NCBI GenBank assembly: GCA_934276485.1
Contig: CAKQTE010000097.1
Location: 1 to 30,966 of the forward strand
Length of the DNA stretch: 30,966 nt
DNA from: an uncultured Spirochaetales bacterium
GTDB taxonomy: Bacteria > Spirochaetota > Spirochaetia > Sphaerochaetales > Sphaerochaetaceae
Direction: 5' to 3'
Shown here: positions 16,484 through 25,175 of the stretch, one piece after another
Layout: every line of letters begins with the position of its first letter
How positions within the stretch are numbered: position 1 is the stretch's first letter
The notes under the pieces: model-generated
What the model was told of the DNA's origin: nothing
The model's database searches: none
The model's input: only the letters and a program-made list of their open reading frames with translations
Position numbers and translations under genes: made by a program

Positions 16484-17253
16484 CGTGAACACCTCTCAAA
16501 GATTCTCTTCAACAAAAATAGAATCAAATGCTCAAAACTTGATGCTAGTAGGACAATGACAATTGTCCATGCAAACAAATCAGGAGTTGAAAAAAAGACC
16601 TTTGCATCATATAGCTGAGAGCCAATTGAGCCATTTGGAAGGCCAATGACTTCTGCAGCGATTGCACTTTTCCACCCCAGTCCTAGTGCGCTCTTCATTG
16701 CAGAGAAAAAGAATGGCATTGAATATGGTAGATATATATATCGAATACGCCTAAAGCCATTTATATGGTATATATCTGCAAGCTCAAGACAATCTTTTGA
16801 TGTAGATTTCAAGCCCTCTAATACATTTGTGTAAATAACGGGGAAGATAATCATGAAAGAGATCACGATCGATAGGTTTCTGGAACTAACCCATACGAGA
16901 ACAAGTATGACAATGGATGCAACAGGTATTGCTCTCACGGCCTTAACAAGAGGCTCGATCAAGATTTCAATGGCTTTATAGTTGTATGCAAGTATTGCAA
17001 GAACAAGTGCGAGAGCAAAAGAGAGCATAAAGCCAGATGCAACTCTAATTAAGGAAAAGCCAATACTAGACCAAAACTCAGAAGTGAGCACTAAATTTCC
17101 AAGACGAGAAATGACCAATATAGGAGACGGCAAAAAGAGCTTCTCGTCTATCGCGAGAGCTCCTACTTGCCACACAAGGAGCCAAAACAATATGGCTCCT
17201 ATAGTTAAAATCTTTCTTTTAGAAATAAATCTCTTCACTAGGAACGCTACCAC
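16480..17253 (-). CDS. ABC transporter permease, SsuC/TauC/ThiX-like
   Basis: Inner-membrane protein of 257 residues with about six hydrophobic segments, the first at residues 14-33 (LTIGAILFWLLVWQVGALAI). The EAA-type loop is seen near ADIYHINGFRRIRYIYLPYS (residues about 168-187), a degenerate version of the motif, as is usual for this family. The start is the GTG at 17253, overlapping the binding-protein gene by 35 nt, with AAAGAG 5 nt upstream; no better in-frame start exists nearby. It belongs to the nitrate/sulfonate/taurine/pyrimidine-precursor importer family; the substrate is not determinable from sequence. Confidence 0.9.
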   Translation of the reverse strand: MVAFLVKRFISKRKILTIGAILFWLLVWQVGALAIDEKLFLPSPILVISRLGNLVLTSEFWSSIGFSLIRVASGFMLSFALALVLAILAYNYKAIEILIEPLVKAVRAIPVASIVILVLVWVSSRNLSIVISFMIIFPVIYTNVLEGLKSTSKDCLELADIYHINGFRRIRYIYLPYSMPFFFSAMKSALGLGWKSAIAAEVIGLPNGSIGSQLYDAKVFFSTPDLFAWTIVIVLLASSFEHLILFLLKRIFERCSR

Positions 17254-18223
17254 CTACACTCTTTGGATTGAGAGAGAATAGCGCGTTGAAATACTCTGTA
17301 AGAGTCTTTTCCATCTCCTCTCCTGTGATAAGAACAATATTACAACTAGGAAGTGCTTTCTTAGCAACAGCTGCCTTTGGAAGTATTCCATATTTAGCAA
17401 CAAGCTCAGCAGCTTCATCAAGATTTGTTTCTGTGAATGCTACAGATTCCTTGTATGATGACAAGAATCTTTCAACAGCTTTTGGCTCTGATGCAGCAAA
17501 ATCCTTGTTTGCAACCGTAACTCCTGTTACAAGTGGCATTCCTGTCAGCTCTTGCCAAGCGTCATTCAAGTCCAATGCTATCTTGATACTAGGGTTGCTC
17601 ATCAATGCAGTTGTTGCAAATGGCTGAGGTAGCATTGCAACCTTATCTGAATTTTCGCCAGCGCTCATGAGAGCTGCAACACACTCTGCATGCTCACTTT
17701 TCCATTCGATAAATACATCCTTGCCAAGTTCTAGGCCAGCGCGTGCTAATACTGCTTCAAGTGCAAATTGTGGTGTAGAACCCTTTCCTGCACTGTAGAT
17801 GGTCTTTCCTCTAAGGTCGGATACAGAAGTAATTAGGTCTCCACCATTTTGACAAATGTATAATACACCAAGTGTGTTGATTCCAATGATCTTTATCTTG
17901 CCAGTGTTATTAAATACAACAGCTGCAAGATTTGCAGGAATAGCTGCGATATCAACATCGCCCTTAACGATTTGAGGAACTACAGCATCGGGAGCTGCTT
18001 CAAGCTTGAATGTATATGCATTCCCGTCAACTGCTCCACTTTCACTTCTATTCATTAGCTCCACCAGTCCCATTGCTGTAGGTCCTTTTAGAGCAATTAC
18101 ATTTACATCTACAGGACTAGAAAAAGGACTTGTTGTGATAGGGCTTCCTTCTTTAGCGCCCTGAGCAAAAACTGGTGTGACAAGCAACAATAATGCTAGA
18201 AAATATATAATTGTTTTCTTCAC
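17219..18223 (-). CDS. Periplasmic solute-binding protein, SsuA/THI5/NMT1-like
   Basis: A 334-residue binding protein. The GTG start at 18223 has AGGAG 8 nt upstream. The signal peptide (KKTIIYFLALLLLVTPVFA, cleavage before QGAKEG) has no lipobox cysteine. The mature protein shows the type-II binding fold of the NMT1/SsuA group: VNVIALKGPTAMGLVELMN, GDVDIAAIPANLAAVVFN, then LRGKTIYSAGKGSTPQFALE, where the last motif usually contacts the ligand. Members bring in nitrate, sulfonates, taurine or thiamine-pyrimidine precursors. No thi, ssu or tau enzyme is nearby, so the ligand is open. First gene of an operon running through the permease, ATPase, pepF and the rRNA methyltransferase; its leader begins right after the macB terminator. 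Confidence 0.88.
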   Translation of the reverse strand: MKKTIIYFLALLLLVTPVFAQGAKEGSPITTSPFSSPVDVNVIALKGPTAMGLVELMNRSESGAVDGNAYTFKLEAAPDAVVPQIVKGDVDIAAIPANLAAVVFNNTGKIKIIGINTLGVLYICQNGGDLITSVSDLRGKTIYSAGKGSTPQFALEAVLARAGLELGKDVFIEWKSEHAECVAALMSAGENSDKVAMLPQPFATTALMSNPSIKIALDLNDAWQELTGMPLVTGVTVANKDFAASEPKAVERFLSSYKESVAFTETNLDEAAELVAKYGILPKAAVAKKALPSCNIVLITGEEMEKTLTEYFNALFSLNPKSVGGSVPSEEIYF

Positions 18224-18269
18224 TTTCTTTTCTCCTACTTTGGAGAAAGTTTAACACAAAACGACGCAA

Positions 18270-18317
18270 CAAAAAAACTGCAACATCCATCAGATCTATC
18301 CGATTTCCGTTGCAGTT
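18270..18317 (-). terminator. Rho-independent terminator of the tolC-macAB operon
   Basis: A 9-bp perfect stem, 18309-18317 with 18276-18284, is followed on the minus strand by T7 (rc of 18271-18277). It lies a few bases after the stop of the FtsX-type permease at 18322. The 24-nt loop contains further partial dyads (ATCGGAT/ATCTGAT) that can extend the helix. Confidence 0.8.
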
Positions 18318-18321
18318 AATA

Positions 18322-19506
18322 TCACTCGTAAGCAAGCGCTTCTATAGGATCCAGTTTCGACGCCTTCTTTGCAGGGTACCACCCAAAGAATATTCCAACA
18401 AAAGTTGAGAACGCTAATGCAAGAACTATAGCAACATATGATAGATGCAGCGTCCAGCCTGCGTATTTGACAATGAAATAGCTGACGAATATTCCAAATA
18501 TGATTCCCAGTATTCCACCACATACTGTCAACACTATTGATTCTACCAAGAACTGACCTTGTATCGTCTTTGGGGTTGCACCAAGGGCTTTTCTAACACC
18601 TATTTCCCTAGTCCTCTCAACAACCGATACCAGCATGATATTCATGATTCCAATACCACCTACAAGTAATGATATAGCAGCAATTGCTGCCAAGAAGCTT
18701 GCAAATGTCTTTGTAATCTGATCAGCCATCTCAACCATCGACGCTGGTGTGAACATCATATAGTCGTTTGAATCAACTATGGTATTCAGGTAGCTTTCAA
18801 CCTCTTTTGATACCTGTACAGCATCATAGCCATCAGATACCTTGATAATATAAGAACTAACCTGACTGATTCGCCTGAATCTCTGATCGAATGTATTGTA
18901 AGGGATAAAGGCATTTGAATTATAGGAAGAACCCATGGTTGCATCCTTCTCTTCCAATACACCCACTACAAGATAGCGTTTTGATTGGTTCCTGAATATC
19001 GAGACATAGTTGCCAACAGCCCCGCCTGCAGGAAATAGATCTTCCGCAAGATCATGACCAAGAACAATTACCTGGCGTCTATTGAGGTTGTCTGATGCAC
19101 TAAAAAACTCGCCATCCTGCATCTCAAGAGAGTTAACAGTGAAGAAATCTGATGTTACTCCTTGAAGAGAAACGTTCTGTGAAATCTCCTTTTCGTTACG
19201 AATATTTGCACTCGATGACACTGTTGCAACAACATTCTCAATACCTTTTACGTTCTTTGAAAAGTTTGATGCAAACTCCTCATCAAACTCAGAGTTGTCA
19301 CGAGACCAGCCATTTGGCATTACATTGATCAGGTCAATTCCACCAATCTGCATGGACTCTGTAATTGATTCATTTGCAGATTGTCCAAGATTCAGGATAG
19401 CAACAACAGAACCAACTCCTATGATGATTCCCAATAGAGACAGGAAGGTTCTCATCTTGCTACTCATCATTGAATTAAGTGCAAGTTTAAGATTCTCGAA
19501 AAACAT
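18322..19506 (-). CDS. macB: MacB-type FtsX-family ABC permease
   Basis: A 394-residue inner-membrane subunit, with the start placed at ATG 19506 (MFFENLKLALNSMMSSKMR, the usual family opening, GGAGG 13 nt upstream). An ATG at 19527 would add seven residues and has no ribosome site. Order: first membrane helix LSLLGIIIGVGSVVAIL (about 22-38), a large periplasmic MacB domain (about 45-260), then three C-terminal helices including SLLVGGIGIMNIMLVSV, followed by ERTREIGVRKALGA, the cytoplasmic signature that couples to the ATPase. Unlike E. coli MacB, ATPase and permease are separate proteins here, as in many Gram-positive and spirochaetal relatives. Last gene of the efflux operon; a terminator follows. 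Confidence 0.9.
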   Translation of the reverse strand: MFFENLKLALNSMMSSKMRTFLSLLGIIIGVGSVVAILNLGQSANESITESMQIGGIDLINVMPNGWSRDNSEFDEEFASNFSKNVKGIENVVATVSSSANIRNEKEISQNVSLQGVTSDFFTVNSLEMQDGEFFSASDNLNRRQVIVLGHDLAEDLFPAGGAVGNYVSIFRNQSKRYLVVGVLEEKDATMGSSYNSNAFIPYNTFDQRFRRISQVSSYIIKVSDGYDAVQVSKEVESYLNTIVDSNDYMMFTPASMVEMADQITKTFASFLAAIAAISLLVGGIGIMNIMLVSVVERTREIGVRKALGATPKTIQGQFLVESIVLTVCGGILGIIFGIFVSYFIVKYAGWTLHLSYVAIVLALAFSTFVGIFFGWYPAKKASKLDPIEALAYE

Positions 19507-20182
19507 CGTGATCCGCAAGCCTCCCATCCATTATGTAAACCTGATTCTTACATCTAAGACCAAGTTTTCTATCGTGAGTTACGAATACAACTGTTCGTCC
19601 CTCTTCATTCAAATCATTGAACAGTCCCATGATCTGGTCACCAGTTTTGGAGTCCAATGCACCTGTTGGCTCGTCTGCAAGCAATATCGCAGGGTCGTTA
19701 ACAAGAGCACGCGCAATTGCAACACGTTGCTTTTGTCCTCCAGATAGCTCGTTAGGAAGATGCTTCATTCTATCCTTGAGACCAACTTTCTCAAGCAAAA
19801 ACTCAGCTCTCTCCTTTCTCTCTTTAACGCCATAGTTTGCATAGACCATAGGAGTCATTACATTCTCAAGAGCTGTCATCTTACCCAAGAGATTGAATTG
19901 TTGGAATACAAATCCAATCTTCTGGTTACGAATGAACGCAAGCTCTGCTTCCTCAAGATCGTTAGTCAACTCTCCATCTATTTGGATATAGCCACTGGTT
20001 GCAGTATCCAAGCATCCAATAAGATTCATCATTGTTGACTTTCCTGATCCAGATGGGCCCATGATCGCAGTGAACGCACCTCTTGGGATTTTCAATGTCA
20101 CACCGTCAAGAGCTTTGACAATATAATCTCCTACAAGGTAGTAGCGACGTACATCATCTAGCTCAATTACATAATCAGACAC
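19487..20182 (-). CDS. MacB/LolD-type ABC transporter ATP-binding protein
   Basis: A 231-residue ATPase with Walker A GPSGSGKST (42-50), Q-loop FVFQQFNLL (Q94), signature LSGGQKQRVAIARAL (146-160), Walker B ILLADEPTGALDS (166-178) and switch His203 in VTHD. The ADEPTGALD wording is characteristic of the MacB/LolD/FtsE group. It starts 13 nt after the macA-like gene and overlaps the permease gene by 20 nt, so the two subunits are co-translated. It would energise mechanotransmission through the FtsX-type permease to MacA and TolC. Confidence 0.93.
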   Translation of the reverse strand: MSDYVIELDDVRRYYLVGDYIVKALDGVTLKIPRGAFTAIMGPSGSGKSTMMNLIGCLDTATSGYIQIDGELTNDLEEAELAFIRNQKIGFVFQQFNLLGKMTALENVMTPMVYANYGVKERKERAEFLLEKVGLKDRMKHLPNELSGGQKQRVAIARALVNDPAILLADEPTGALDSKTGDQIMGLFNDLNEEGRTVVFVTHDRKLGLRCKNQVYIMDGRLADHDVFRES

Positions 20183-20195
20183 TTACTCTACTCCT

Positions 20196-21290
20196 TTAGA
20201 ACATAATCATGCCTGGCATGAAAGATGATGCTTGCTCATAAGAGACTGTGTCTCCTGCTGCTAGGCCACTGATTACCTGACACATACCCTCTCCAAGGTA
20301 CTTAACCTTAACCTGTCTCTCTTCCAGCTTTCCATCAGCAGTCTTTACCTTGACTGTTGTAGCGCCCCCACGGGATGAAGATACTGCAGCTGAAGGAAGT
20401 AGAAGCATTGTCACATCGCCTTCAACTTCGATAGTGCCTTCGAATGTATATCCAGGAAGTAGGCTCTCTGGTGGATTCTCGATTGTCAATTCAACATCCA
20501 CGACTCCAATACCTTGGCTTGTATAGCGTCCGATCATAGGAATGTATGAAACAGTTGCTTCAATATCCTGTCCTGGAAGGGAATCGAATGTAAGAGTTGC
20601 TTTCTGTCCTACATGAACATATTGCATATCGATTTCATCGATCTCGACTGTAGCTTTTAGCTTGGATCTGTCGATGATAGTCATAACAGAAGAACCTGCT
20701 TCAAAGTAGTCGTTTGTCTTTACGTCAACCTTTGCAACAACTCCATCGAAGTTCGCGATAAGCTCAGTGTACTGAAGATTGTTCTCTGCGTTCTTCTTCT
20801 GGAGATTCAATAACTCTAGGTTCTTTACAGATCCAGATAGTTTTGCCTCAGCAATGTTGTTCTCGATCTGTTGCAATGCCATTGTCTGGGATGTATTGTC
20901 GATAGTAGCTAGAAGCTGATCCTTTTTAACATGGTCTCCTTCTGAGACAAATACACCAGTTACGGCACCGGTGGATCTGAATTTAGCATTCTGTGTGTCG
21001 TAGGCTTCTACATATCCAGAAAGATCTATAACCTGGTTATATACAGACTCTGTTACCTGTGCTTCATACACAGTGCTTTGATTCATCATAGCTTTCAAAG
21101 CTTCATCTTTCTGTTTTTTTGTAACATTGAAATAGAACGCAATTGCTGCAATTACACCCAGTACGATGATCCAAGTAATAAGCGTCTTGATTCTCTTCTT
21201 TCTCTTTCTTGCTTTTGCAGCATCCCTAAGTCTCTTTTCTTGCTTTTCAGACTCCGTCATCAAAGTATCTTTCTCTTTATCATTTGGCAT
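20196..21290 (-). CDS. macA: MacA-like periplasmic adaptor (HlyD/RND-type membrane fusion protein)
   Basis: I start at ATG 21290, because AGGGAG lies 9 nt upstream; an ATG at 21314 would add eight residues and overlap tolC. The 364-residue protein has a basic, lysine-rich cytoplasmic tail of about 34 residues, one membrane anchor (LITWIIVLGVIAAIAFYF), then the barrel-sandwich lipoyl halves: GAVTGVFVSEGDHVKKDQLL and NFDGVVAKVDVKTNDYFEAG. The helical hairpin between them is short (about 40 residues, QQIENNIAEAKLSG onward), so the reach to TolC must be brief. A beta-barrel domain (VEIDEIDMQYVHVGQKATL) and membrane-proximal domain follow. It links TolC to the ABC permease. Confidence 0.9.
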   Translation of the reverse strand: MPNDKEKDTLMTESEKQEKRLRDAAKARKRKKRIKTLITWIIVLGVIAAIAFYFNVTKKQKDEALKAMMNQSTVYEAQVTESVYNQVIDLSGYVEAYDTQNAKFRSTGAVTGVFVSEGDHVKKDQLLATIDNTSQTMALQQIENNIAEAKLSGSVKNLELLNLQKKNAENNLQYTELIANFDGVVAKVDVKTNDYFEAGSSVMTIIDRSKLKATVEIDEIDMQYVHVGQKATLTFDSLPGQDIEATVSYIPMIGRYTSQGIGVVDVELTIENPPESLLPGYTFEGTIEVEGDVTMLLLPSAAVSSSRGGATTVKVKTADGKLEERQVKVKYLGEGMCQVISGLAAGDTVSYEQASSFMPGMIMF

Positions 21291-21303
21291 AATCAAACGC
21301 TCC

Positions 21304-22734
21304 CTATAGTGCAAAAATCTTCAAGTCACGCTCTAGGCTTAAGCCTTCTAGTAACATGACAGTGTAATCGTATTGAGCTTGCTCAACATCAAATTGAGCA
21401 TCGTCTACATCCTTTTGAGGAACAAGTCCCATTGAAAAGAGTTCTTTCTTGTTTTTTAGGACATCCTCCAGGTACTTCATGTCAGACTCTGTTTGGGTCT
21501 TCTTGAAGTTCCACTCCATTATCCTAAGGTTCAGGCTCTGTGCTTCCTGTGTATAATCAGTAAGAGCTGCAACATAATTGTTATTGGCTTCAATTATTGC
21601 ATTTTCCTTTGTTTTTAGTTGTAGCTCTTTAGCCGTAGCATCTGCAGATCCCGATCCAATAGAGCCATTTGTCCATGTTCCCTTTATTGTCAAGGAAGGA
21701 CTGTATTTGGTCTTGTCAGAAGTAAAAGTCCATGAACTTGAGTGTTCAGCTCCAACACTCCAATTGTTAGCACTGTATGAAAGCCCTGCTCCAATTGAAT
21801 ACATACCACTATCATTTGTGGAACTTGTGTAGGAACCGGATGTGTTTCCATTGACAGTCAATGACTTTGGGTTCTCTCGTGAATAGAGAGCTTGGTAATC
21901 CTCTTCTGCAATCTGAACATTCAAGCTAGCAAGCATTACTGTGCTATTGCCAGAAGTGAGAACATTCAAGCTCAAATCAGGCTCAGTAAGAGCATCCACA
22001 CCATCCCACACGAGTCCAGTGAATGCCTTATAGTTTTCTTTTGCATTCTCATATTGCTTGTCGAGAGAGGCTTTTGTGTTCTTTAAAGTAGTCAAGGAGT
22101 TAACAAGATTCTTGTATGAAACAGATGATTTATCTATTGAGCCAAGTTCGTCGATGTTAGAAATCTGAGTCTCCAGGTCTGCAATCTGCTTTTCGACAGA
22201 AGCCATACTCTTTAGAGAAGATGTCAAAGATGAGATAGTACTTATAACTGTCTTTTCAAATGAATACTCTGTTTTTGCGTATGACATCTCTGTCTGGATT
22301 TTCATTGTGCTATAGTTAAGATCCTCAAGCGTAGTACTATCGTATCCTGAGAAATCGAATGTATGGGATGCAGACACACCGGGTGTAATGGTCCTAGTTG
22401 TATTCTTGTAATCCATATCATAGCCAAGAGTGCCATTGATAGTTGTTTTCTTATCTGCAGTTGTAACAGAAACAGAAGGATTTATGGAAAATGAATTATT
22501 ACCACTCATGTTTTCATAAACAGGCTTTACTGTTCCTGACACTGTGATCAAAGTCTTATCTTCGATATCTTGCTGTTGCAATTTCAACAAGCCATTTTCA
22601 TAGTTGATCGTTGCATTTTTATAGCTAGGACTATTCTCTTTTGCAGATGAGATTATCTTGTCCAGCGTCTCTGCAGAAAGTGTGAAACAGAGACTTAATG
22701 CTAAGAGCAATGTCATGAGTCTTTTTATACTCAT
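21304..22734 (-). CDS. TolC-family outer-membrane efflux protein
   Basis: A 476-residue protein with signal peptide (SIKRLMTLLLALSLCFTLSA, cleavage before ETLDK). The N-terminal ETLDKIISSAKENSPSYKNA and the long heptad-rich helices near 140-240 and 375-470 (for example LVPQKDVDDAQFDVEQAQYDY) are the TolC/OEP pattern. The intervening segments rich in Ser, Thr and Asn fit outer-membrane beta strands. Length equals that of E. coli TolC. First gene of the tolC-macA-ATPase-permease operon, which would export a small molecule, peptide or lipid-like compound; the cargo is unknown. ATG preceded by AGGAG with suitable spacing. Confidence 0.88.
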   Translation of the reverse strand: MSIKRLMTLLLALSLCFTLSAETLDKIISSAKENSPSYKNATINYENGLLKLQQQDIEDKTLITVSGTVKPVYENMSGNNSFSINPSVSVTTADKKTTINGTLGYDMDYKNTTRTITPGVSASHTFDFSGYDSTTLEDLNYSTMKIQTEMSYAKTEYSFEKTVISTISSLTSSLKSMASVEKQIADLETQISNIDELGSIDKSSVSYKNLVNSLTTLKNTKASLDKQYENAKENYKAFTGLVWDGVDALTEPDLSLNVLTSGNSTVMLASLNVQIAEEDYQALYSRENPKSLTVNGNTSGSYTSSTNDSGMYSIGAGLSYSANNWSVGAEHSSSWTFTSDKTKYSPSLTIKGTWTNGSIGSGSADATAKELQLKTKENAIIEANNNYVAALTDYTQEAQSLNLRIMEWNFKKTQTESDMKYLEDVLKNKKELFSMGLVPQKDVDDAQFDVEQAQYDYTVMLLEGLSLERDLKIFAL

Positions 22735-22740
22735 TGATGT

Positions 22741-22819
22741 TTCTCCTAAATATTCAATATTTGCTAAACGATATAATAATTGTCATTATTTGCGCAATTC
22801 TAAAGCCCATTTAGGAGAA
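22741..22819 (-). promoter_or_regulatory. tolC operon control region with three inverted repeats
   Basis: An 11-bp perfect inverted repeat (TTCTCCTAAAT 22741-22751 with 22809-22819) has its proximal arm on the tolC ribosome site. Inside lie a perfect 15-nt palindrome AAATATT-C-AATATTT (22748-22762) and AATAAT-TGTC-ATTATT (22775-22790). The last fills the spacer of a possible minus-strand promoter, TTGCGC (22797-22792) with an AT-rich -10 near 22776-22770, and matches 14 of 19 positions of the E. coli Fur consensus; in AT-rich DNA that match is weak evidence. Confidence 0.5.
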
Positions 22820-22854
22820 GAAACAACATCAAATCTTTATACAAGCTACAATGA

Positions 22855-25017
22855 TCATTCTTTCTCAAGAGGTGCTTTTACGCTCATCATTCTAGGAGTT
22901 TCAAGATTATCAAACTGTATTAGATATCCTTCATTAGGCGCTTCTGTAACAGATAGAATCTCTCCTGGCCCGAGGACTTTATGCTTGACCCTGTCTCCAA
23001 CTTTGAACATATTCTCCAAGATCTCAAGTCGCCTATCTGTAGAGGCAATGGCTTGAAGTGCATCCTCTACTAGATTATCAGGTAGCTCTACAACATAGTC
23101 CATACATACACGCTCGCAATTGAATATGAATCTTGAGGGGAATCGAATAGCTCCTGTATAAAGCATTCCCTCCGAGTCAGAAAGAAACAGTTGTTTTTCT
23201 GCTCTCGTGAATGCTACATACGCAAGTCTTCTTTCTTCTTCCATCTGACTTGTGGATGAGATCTTTACAGAAGGAAACACACCTTCGCTAAGCTCATATA
23301 CAAATACAAAAGGAAATTCCATACCTTTTGCGATATGAACAGTCATCAGCTTCACTGAGTCTTTCTTCTCTGTCATATCGTTGTTTGTATATAGAGCAAC
23401 ATGATCCAGGAACTCCTCTAGCTTTACCTCCTCTCCTGCTGAGGATTCGAATGTATCGATCGATTGCTTTAATTCAGCTATATTCTCAAGCCTATCTTCA
23501 TCGCCAGAGGACCTTACATCTTCTTCATATCCGGTTCCCATAAGGATCATGTTCACGATATCTACAAGGCTCATATCTGAATAGTTATCCTTCAGCATAT
23601 CGATAAATGCTACATAATCAGAGACCTTTGTACGTCTAAATACATCGTTATCGATATTCTCCTTTAGAGCTGTATATAGCGAACAGTCATGTTCCTTTGC
23701 ATAATCTGACAAGAAATCCATACGCTTCTTGCCAACTCCTCGTTTAGGAGTCGAGATAGATCTCTTGAATGACATATCGTCACCATAAGATATCATCCTC
23801 AAGTATGAGATAATATCCTTGATCTCTGCACGGGAATAGAATGCAACACCGCTATAGATAACATAAGGAATTTGATGTTGAATAAGAGTCTCTTCAATGC
23901 TTCTAGATACATAGTGCGCACGATATAGAATTGCAATATCAGAGTACGGAACGCCTTTCTCATGTAGTGATAATATCTGTTTTGTACACCACTGGCCTTG
24001 CTCTGTATCATCCTTTGCATGAAAATATACTGCATTATTTCCATTCTCTTTATTTGCAATGAGATTCTTCTTGATCCTCATCTCGTTCTTGTCGATAAGG
24101 GAATTTGAAATATTGACTATCTCAGGAGTCGATCGATAGTTGATGTCCATGATTATTGTCTTGGCATCTGGATAGTCTTTGTCGAAATCAAGAATAGTCT
24201 CGACAGATGCACCTCTCCATGTGTAGATGGTTTGATCAGGGTCTCCTACAACAAAGAGGTTTTTGTGGTAATTGCTTAGTATTCTAGCTATCCCATATTG
24301 AGGTGTGCTTACATCCTGGAACTCATCAACCATGACATATTGAAATCTCTTCTGCCACTTTAGTCTTATGTCTTCTCTTGTGCACAAGATATGGTAAGTC
24401 AGACAAATTAGATCATTGAAATCCAATGCCATTAGCTTTCGCTCAGAAAGAAGGAAATGAAGAAAGACATTCTCTTTGTCTGAAAGCTCTTTATCAGATA
24501 GTTTCTTCTTAATCGGATCAAGGGATGGATTAATAAGAGGATCGATATAATCCTCAAAAGGATTTAAGCATCGCCTTTTGCTGTTTTCAATATAGTCCAA
24601 AGCCTTATTGATCGATAACACCTTTGTATTGATCTTAAGCTCTTCAAAAATCTCTTCCAGAATCTTCTTTGAATCCTCTTCATCAAAAATCAAGAAGTTC
24701 TTTGCATATTGTATCGCTTGGTACTCCTCATGCAAAAACTGGACGCAAAATCCATGGAATGTCGTTATTAATGATAAGTCTGAATCTGGAATCATCTTCC
24801 TGATTCTGTTCTTCATCTCCTTGGCAGCTTTGTTTGTGAATGTGACACATAGTATGTTATAGGGAGGAACACCTAGCATTTGCGTCAAATACAAATAGCG
24901 ACAAGTTAAAGCTCTGGTCTTTCCTGAACCCGCGCCTGCAACAACTCTAGCATAGCCCTCTGTAGTAGTCACTGCCTCCATTTGCCTTTCATTTAAACCA
25001 GCTAGAAAATCACTCAC
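22855..25017 (-). CDS. pcrA: ATP-dependent DNA helicase PcrA/UvrD (superfamily 1A)
   Basis: A 720-residue 3'-5' helicase acting in nucleotide-excision and mismatch repair and in removal of RecA or stalled polymerase. Motifs in order: LNERQMEAV (Q motif, 8-16), VAGAGSGKT (26-34), TFTNKAAKEMK, TTFHGFC, VMVDEFQDV (motif II), VVGDPDQTIYTWRGA (motif III), INYRSTPEI (IV), LMTVHIAKGMEF (V) and RRLAYVAFTRAEKQL (VI). The C-terminus has the Tudor-like RNA-polymerase-contact element KVGDRVKHKVLGPGEIL, supporting PcrA/UvrD over Rep. Start is a GTG at 25017 with only a weak ribosome site. It stands alone between the tolC operon and the amidohydrolase gene. Confidence 0.93.
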   Translation of the reverse strand: MSDFLAGLNERQMEAVTTTEGYARVVAGAGSGKTRALTCRYLYLTQMLGVPPYNILCVTFTNKAAKEMKNRIRKMIPDSDLSLITTFHGFCVQFLHEEYQAIQYAKNFLIFDEEDSKKILEEIFEELKINTKVLSINKALDYIENSKRRCLNPFEDYIDPLINPSLDPIKKKLSDKELSDKENVFLHFLLSERKLMALDFNDLICLTYHILCTREDIRLKWQKRFQYVMVDEFQDVSTPQYGIARILSNYHKNLFVVGDPDQTIYTWRGASVETILDFDKDYPDAKTIIMDINYRSTPEIVNISNSLIDKNEMRIKKNLIANKENGNNAVYFHAKDDTEQGQWCTKQILSLHEKGVPYSDIAILYRAHYVSRSIEETLIQHQIPYVIYSGVAFYSRAEIKDIISYLRMISYGDDMSFKRSISTPKRGVGKKRMDFLSDYAKEHDCSLYTALKENIDNDVFRRTKVSDYVAFIDMLKDNYSDMSLVDIVNMILMGTGYEEDVRSSGDEDRLENIAELKQSIDTFESSAGEEVKLEEFLDHVALYTNNDMTEKKDSVKLMTVHIAKGMEFPFVFVYELSEGVFPSVKISSTSQMEEERRLAYVAFTRAEKQLFLSDSEGMLYTGAIRFPSRFIFNCERVCMDYVVELPDNLVEDALQAIASTDRRLEILENMFKVGDRVKHKVLGPGEILSVTEAPNEGYLIQFDNLETPRMMSVKAPLEKE

Positions 25018-25128
25018 AATAAACTACCAATTCGATATCTATATCTATAATAGAGTACATTGGTTGTTTTTCTCACAGCCAGCTAGAATTTTTGCATATC
25101 ACGTCTCTATCCTTCATAACAATGATAC

Positions 25129-25148
25129 AAAAAGGCAAAAAGAATGCC
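25129..25148 (-). terminator. Weak terminator-like hairpin after the amidohydrolase gene
   Basis: On the minus strand GGCA-(7 nt)-TGCC is followed by TTTTT, about 30 nt after the stop at 25176. The stem is only 4 bp, so this is tentative. Confidence 0.3.
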
Positions 25149-25175
25149 CAAGATCACTCCTGAGCACTCTTATTA

